Positions 61,201-64,000 of a stretch of 64,000 nt of DNA are shown piece after piece. This stretch comes from Spirochaetales bacterium Spiro_09. GTDB lineage: Bacteria; Spirochaetota; Spirochaetia; Treponematales; Treponemataceae. Positions within the stretch are counted from its first letter, which is position 1, and each line of letters starts with the position of its first letter. The notes beneath the pieces are model-generated. The model searched no databases, was not told the DNA's origin, and saw only the letters and a program-made list of their open reading frames with translations. The stretch lies in assembly GCA_001604385.1 (NCBI GenBank), contig LVBK01000018.1:1-64000 (forward strand). Direction: 5' to 3'. The position numbers were made by a program, and so were the translations under genes.

Positions 61201-64000
61201 AACAACAATATTGGTAGCATTGGCAGCAGCATTACCTGGCCGAACTTGAGCATTACCACAGCCGGCAAGACCGTGCGCTTCCAGGCGGGCAGTACCCAGA
61301 CCGTGTCGGGAACCTTTACCGTTACCGGCACGAGCGGCAACGCCGTAGTGCTGGATTCGAGCGCGGCGAGTGCGTGGACGTTGACGCTTTCCAGCGCCGC
61401 AGCGACGGTGAGTTATGTGAATGTGTCCTACTCCACTATGACTGGCAGCTATGGCGTAACCGCCAACAATTCCATAAACGGTGGAAATAACACCATTACC
61501 GCGGCACCGGCCAGTAACCCGGGCTGGCTCTTCCCCCGGTCGTCGAGCTTTACCTGGACAGGCGGCGCGGGATCCAGTGACTGGACAGACCCCAACAACT
61601 GGGCCGAGGGAAACGGACTGCACTACCCGGGCCATGATGGGGCCGGACCGACGACGACTACAACAGACGAGGTTGCCATACCTGCCGGTATGACCTACTG
61701 GCCGACACTGGCCGCGCCGCGTGAAATTGCGAACCTGAACCTTGCGGCAAATGCCCAGCTGACCTTGAACGCAGCCCTTACGGTCAACACCGCGACGACC
61801 AATGGCGGAACCATCATTATCAATAACGCTGGCTCTTTAAGCCAGGGCGATGGAAATGCAGCGAACGGCGGCACGGTGATTATCGCCCTTACAGGGAATA
61901 GAACCCTTGCAAGCGCGGTGAGCGACAATGCCTTGACCAATCTTACGGTTACCGGCGGCTTTACACTGGACGCAGACGCGGCCTTTGGCGCAAGCGGCAA
62001 CGTGAGCCTTGGCAGCGGCACCACCCTTAGTCTGTCGGCAGCCACCGGAGTTTACACGATTGGCGGCAACCTGACCGGTACCGGAACCTCCACCGTGAAC
62101 GCGAGCGTGGTCACGGGGGGCAGCCTGGGCATTGGGGGCACACTGGGCAGCGCGGGAACCGCTCTGGGAACGGTAAGCGCACCGGCGGCCTTGAGCCTTG
62201 ACGGCAGCATCAATGTAAACACCTTTACCCACAATAACGGCACCGTGACGATGACCGGGCCGTCCACCATTTTGGGCGCGTGGACCGCTGCGGGCAAACG
62301 CTTTAACAACCTGACCATCAATCCGGGAGCAGGGAACACCGTCACCTTAGGCGGAGCGCAGATACTGGCCGGCAGCCTGAGCCTGCAAAGCGGCACCCTG
62401 GATGTGTCGGCCAGCAATTACGGCATCAGCATGAACGGCGACTGGGACAATGCTGTCGGAGCTGCGGGCTTTACCGCGCGAAACGGCTCCGTGACCATAT
62501 TAAACACCACAAACCAGACACACGCAGTGACTGGCTCGACCAACTTCTATAATTTAACCAGCACTATCGGCTCTGCGGTAAGCGCGACTCTCACCTTTGA
62601 CGCGGGAGAGACGATTGGCATTAGCGGCGCACTGAACCTTCAGGGTAACAGCACGGCGAATCGGCTCAGGCTGGAGTCGGCCGCAAGCCCGACCGACTGG
62701 ATTTTAAACCTTGCCCTGGGAACAGGACACACCGTCAATTACCTGAATGTCGTTAACAGCGACTTGCGGGGAGCAGCTTTTTCTCCGGCACCCGCAAACA
62801 GCATTGGAAGCGGAAACGATGATCCTGCGGGAGTCAACCCGCCTTCCTGGGGATTGGCAGCGCCGGTCTTTGTGTGGCAGGGCAATGCGGGAGCGACGGG
62901 AACCCACTGGAGTGTGGCGGCAAACTGGAGCGAAGGCACGGTTCCCGGCACTGGCAATGATGTATTGATCCCGACTGCGCCAGCAAACGGAGTATTCCCG
63001 GTTCTGGACGCGGGAGTCGGCGGAAGCGTGACGGTAGTCGATCTTGAGATTGAATCGGGAGCGAGCCTTTCCCTCCAGGGAGCGGATCTTGCATGGACCA
63101 TATTGACCAAGGACGCGGGCGCGACCATCTTGCTCTATGGCGATGAAACACTGACAGACGCAGCGGCGCTTTTGGGAAGCGGTGCGGTGAACTACAATGC
63201 CCCCTCGGGCACCTACAGTGTAATAGATGTTGACCCGGGAGCCGGGGACGATTATGCGAACCTGATTGTCAGCGGAGCGGCGACCTACACCACTACTGAT
63301 GATATTCGCGTGTCGAACAGCCTCTCGTTGAGCGGGACTGGCGCGACAAGTTTTAACGGGGTATTGGTAGCCCCGACAGTTACGCTTGCAAAAACCGGCG
63401 GAAGCGCGTCCTTTACGGGAACGCTGACCGTGGCGACCGCCTTTACGACCGACGCGACGGACAATACCTTTAATCTTTCAATAACCGGAACAGGAAGCGC
63501 AATTACCCCCAACGTCGTGTTCACCAATGATGGAACGCTGCAGCTTGGCGATGCGGCGGGAGACAGCCTGACCTTTACCGGAGGCCTCTCTACCACTGCC
63601 GTAACCGGTACGGTGAACCTTGCGGGGAGTATCAACTCGAACGACGCTGCACTAATCTTTGGACCGGTAACACTTGTTGCCAATACAACGCTTGACTCTA
63701 ACGCCACCGCGACAAACACGGCGAACATTACCCTTGGGGCAGTAACCGGCAACACCTTTGACCTGACGCTGGAGACCGGCTACGGCATAGCTAATGCCGA
63801 TATAATTGGCACGAACTTTGCCAGCAGCGGCGCCCTTACCTTGCAGAACATTGGCGGAACGGCGGGCTTTACCGGCGCGGTGAGCGCGGGAAGCCTTTCG
63901 GTTACCGACACGGTTGTCAATGTGGCACTGACCGGAATAAGCGGGACCATTACAAACCCGGTTGAGTTCCACAACAGCGGAACCCTTGTCCTGGGGCAAA
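55234..64000 (+). CDS. giant secreted beta-strand repeat protein (partial, 3' end outside window)
   Basis: An uninterrupted frame from ATG 55234 to the window edge, at least 2,922 codons. A Sec signal peptide (residues 1 to about 27: RVYVVACFLLLSSPLFA then DTWYDG) is followed by a DUF2341-like domain (about 50-130; LYLYYGNSAATN, GVWDSGYQLVHHL) and a LamG/concanavalin-like domain (about 150-400; FTVEMWVRP, GWMDEPRFSNTSRS, ASYTNQN). A carboxypeptidase-regulatory-like segment (about 395-460; GGRVYADAGLTPLAGATVQV) comes next, and then low-Cys, Ala/Gly/Thr/Ser-rich beta strands. W-G...W...NW modules start near residues 831, 1395, 1689, 2108 and 2548. AGGGAG lies 11 bases before the ATG. Adhesin or matrix function is inferred; no secretion or anchoring domain is visible in this part. 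Confidence 0.9.
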   Translation, partial: MNNKFRSTLRRVYVVACFLLLSSPLFADTWYDGAWRFRQEISVAAADYGSVAVTDLPLLVSFTGANSLFSRAKSNGYDILFTDSNGTKLDHEIEVYTASGGSGTLTAWVRIPSLPASGTTTLYLYYGNSAATNQQNPTGVWDSGYQLVHHLNEETPGTSGTIHYDSTENAYNGTQNNNVRVAARIAGGQEFADNRSISLDNVPTNSWTGFTVEMWVRPTTFNGGFYCTAFSKAVDGSNAGTVLKLAANNVNTQFTFSTDHPVQGSKTWIATADVLTLNTTYHFVAVWNGSQFILYRNGVPLALTSLVRYAADGTTLENTDNTSPYDTTGFANTLKAAVGQVFLLGNLPAGDRGWRGWMDEPRFSNTSRSAAWVTASYTNQNTPKGAGTEQVFLGGRVYADAGLTPLAGATVQVLVDGAAVAGTVTSDANGYWGKGVPSATLASAGQRISAYINAASPNGGAVVSVWGGSNLHDLDIYRGSLVVRHDNGGNPSVADINAARGATLGNFPVTASNATSATFAAYSLFIPAGVQFTPGDGTSLTAGAVAGSGSYTAGTGALSVAGSFAPGSFDAGTGSVSFTGTGSTGTYSFYNLTLNGGTRTANGPWTVTNSLTLTSGTWNPGAFTHNVAGNWNSGGITFAPTEGTIRLTGAGNIASATNFWNLTIAGATRTLAASPVVRGNLTIESGASLAVNDWRELSIHGNWDNQAGASGFNATDGRVLFVNSAVTSVVRGNTTFRDFYSNDAGKILAFEAGSTQSVTTTLAIGQNASLVRFGGSGSDQWNFNVTAAIPSIQDVKVGDSNASPALSASGNSINLGNNTGWSGFSAGAVTWDGSEGDGLWATGANWSGGSAPIVTSTVLIPSGIGNYPTVSATTAVQDLTVAPDAWMEHTNGIFDVYNQYDLQGNLYRQAFAAGTAEFNRTDTNSGTVIYQGTGGLIQNYNASGTADYFNLEIDSWGETFTVPAGQELYVAGDLVITAGTLDLSVNNNALRVTGNLSVSGTGAIRFGTGAIQVDGTVSGSGSISAGSATITVSGNWQATNFIRGTSTLILSGASASLAAGSYHNLTIDSGAGVYTTGTVSVNANLTADGAFTTGSYDLSVQGTAGGTGSITSGTGSLSVNGAFTPASYAMGAGSASFASNFGPTAFSADGGTVLFIGTTALGRAYTFNNITINPGASLDSAGFSIAIDGIFQNKGTLYRRGGDSVSKTDATQGTTIYRTAGGAIQSYSGDDYHNLSFEGAFVYTSANDLSVTGSVSIGAGSTLALGSSRLQVAGSWTNNGTAAVGGTVELTGSGTATISGTTTFTRLESSVAGKSITLAGTQTIATGGSFAISGAAGSLIALGGGTINLTGTATATANHAAISNSTVTTGTGSAFYSTLSGTTTGWTQTGSTYYWVGVNTNPTVNTNWELNGVTGVGTPGPNDAVIVQSGFSELIVPAGLFPTAPGFSFRSLIIEENAVVNVNNNYITIVDNFENYGILRRATQTATDTRINRMDVNNGTVEYITTGAGNFVQDFGSQDYHNLTLSVNVTLNFALTVNGNLNIQAGTLNANGRTLTVGGNFSRTGTFTHGNGTVIFSDASRTSTLSGNTTFYRLSSATPGKTINFGATTQTIATGGSLTIQGSSASPISLIGTGWNLNWATAGDAAGANVEYASISNSTVSTATTANSSVNGGGNINWTFTPGPGYFIWTGAAADGGLWSNLANWNTIEPDYPGAPAGVANPTVIIPAVSGPNVPPLLNVNISTNPLGDLSIEAGASLDIAGQTLSVSGTFNNEGTLYREALSSMNVVDTNSGQVVYRGATNGTIQDYGSGFDYWQLETAGSARWTLGANLSVADTLSIGANTTLASGTRNLSVAGTSAIDGSLEGGSGTISLNGAVTVGAAGNFQASSGATRLGAGLSITAGGSFAHNGGSVTLGGPGSLTGVLAFNNVTLNTSGTVTLINDIDVTGNLVLTAGTLNLNGHTLELGGNISRTSGSFNAGTNGTVALVDNNNIGSIGSSITWPNLSITTAGKTVRFQAGSTQTVSGTFTVTGTSGNAVVLDSSAASAWTLTLSSAAATVSYVNVSYSTMTGSYGVTANNSINGGNNTITAAPASNPGWLFPRSSSFTWTGGAGSSDWTDPNNWAEGNGLHYPGHDGAGPTTTTTDEVAIPAGMTYWPTLAAPREIANLNLAANAQLTLNAALTVNTATTNGGTIIINNAGSLSQGDGNAANGGTVIIALTGNRTLASAVSDNALTNLTVTGGFTLDADAAFGASGNVSLGSGTTLSLSAATGVYTIGGNLTGTGTSTVNASVVTGGSLGIGGTLGSAGTALGTVSAPAALSLDGSINVNTFTHNNGTVTMTGPSTILGAWTAAGKRFNNLTINPGAGNTVTLGGAQILAGSLSLQSGTLDVSASNYGISMNGDWDNAVGAAGFTARNGSVTILNTTNQTHAVTGSTNFYNLTSTIGSAVSATLTFDAGETIGISGALNLQGNSTANRLRLESAASPTDWILNLALGTGHTVNYLNVVNSDLRGAAFSPAPANSIGSGNDDPAGVNPPSWGLAAPVFVWQGNAGATGTHWSVAANWSEGTVPGTGNDVLIPTAPANGVFPVLDAGVGGSVTVVDLEIESGASLSLQGADLAWTILTKDAGATILLYGDETLTDAAALLGSGAVNYNAPSGTYSVIDVDPGAGDDYANLIVSGAATYTTTDDIRVSNSLSLSGTGATSFNGVLVAPTVTLAKTGGSASFTGTLTVATAFTTDATDNTFNLSITGTGSAITPNVVFTNDGTLQLGDAAGDSLTFTGGLSTTAVTGTVNLAGSINSNDAALIFGPVTLVANTTLDSNATATNTANITLGAVTGNTFDLTLETGYGIANADIIGTNFASSGALTLQNIGGTAGFTGAVSAGSLSVTDTVVNVALTGISGTITNPVEFHNSGTLVLGQ

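Noticed and set aside
58516-61635. Reverse open frames of 236-264 codons inside the giant gene (58516-59310, 60925-61635)
   Set aside because: They arise from the Ala/Gly/Thr-rich codon usage of the forward frame, have no ribosome-binding sites and show no fold pattern.

Overview
The window reads as chromosomal DNA of a treponeme-like spirochaete with moderate G+C. The main reasons are: ClpA/ClpS beside a SpoT/Rel-type protein; lipoproteins with LysM/TPR-like repeats; zinc-type S4, S14 and L36; an RpoB carrying Asn at the E. coli Ser531 position, a known spirochaete trait; no fusA between rpsG and tuf; and a giant secreted beta-strand repeat protein of the kind found in free-living or gut treponemes. 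Genus and species cannot be fixed from the sequence alone.

Region 1 (0.2-24.7 kb) is a mixed housekeeping region on both strands. It holds a CDP-alcohol phosphatidyltransferase, a cytidylate-kinase-like protein, a NUDIX hydrolase, a lipoprotein/LysM pair, a PC4-like protein, an operon of Gfo/Idh/MocA oxidoreductase, DAHP synthase and RNase HI, then groEL without groES and a GH1 beta-glucosidase. A forward cluster follows: an AAC(3)-family acyltransferase, a TPR/zinc-ribbon protein and an OmpR-type regulator with a degenerate receiver. Next are clpS-clpA-aat, which together form an N-end-rule degradation unit; xth and a rhomboid protease; the termination-factor pair prfA-prmC with a Rel/SpoT homologue; and a CBS-ACT protein.

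Region 2 (24.9-53.4 kb) is one long reverse-strand block of transcription and translation genes. In transcription order it runs tRNA-Thr, rpmG, tRNA-Trp, secE, nusG, rplK, rplA, rplJ, rplL, rpoB, rpoC, rpsL, rpsG, then a terminator and a new promoter. A long structured leader follows, then tuf, the S10, spc and alpha clusters in the usual order (rpsJ to rplQ), and a 58-residue zinc-ribbon protein before a strong terminator. Within the block genes overlap or lie a few bases apart; hairpins sit at nusG/rplK, rplL/rpoB, rpoB/rpoC, rpoC/rpsL, tuf/rpsJ and secY/rpmJ.

Region 3 (53.5-64.0 kb) is on the forward strand. It has cysE with a small membrane-anchored NusG-II-domain protein, a repeat-rich intergenic stretch of about 400 bases, and the first 2,922 codons of one giant open frame that runs off the window. 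That frame encodes a signal peptide, a DUF2341/LamG-like head, a carboxypeptidase-regulatory-like domain and a long array of beta-strand repeats containing at least five W-G-W-NW modules.

The points most worth a second look are the giant protein and the repeats in front of it, the Rel homologue that has lost hydrolase residues and its C-terminal ACT domain, the pseudo-receiver operon, the small zinc-ribbon protein after rplQ, and the structured tuf leader.
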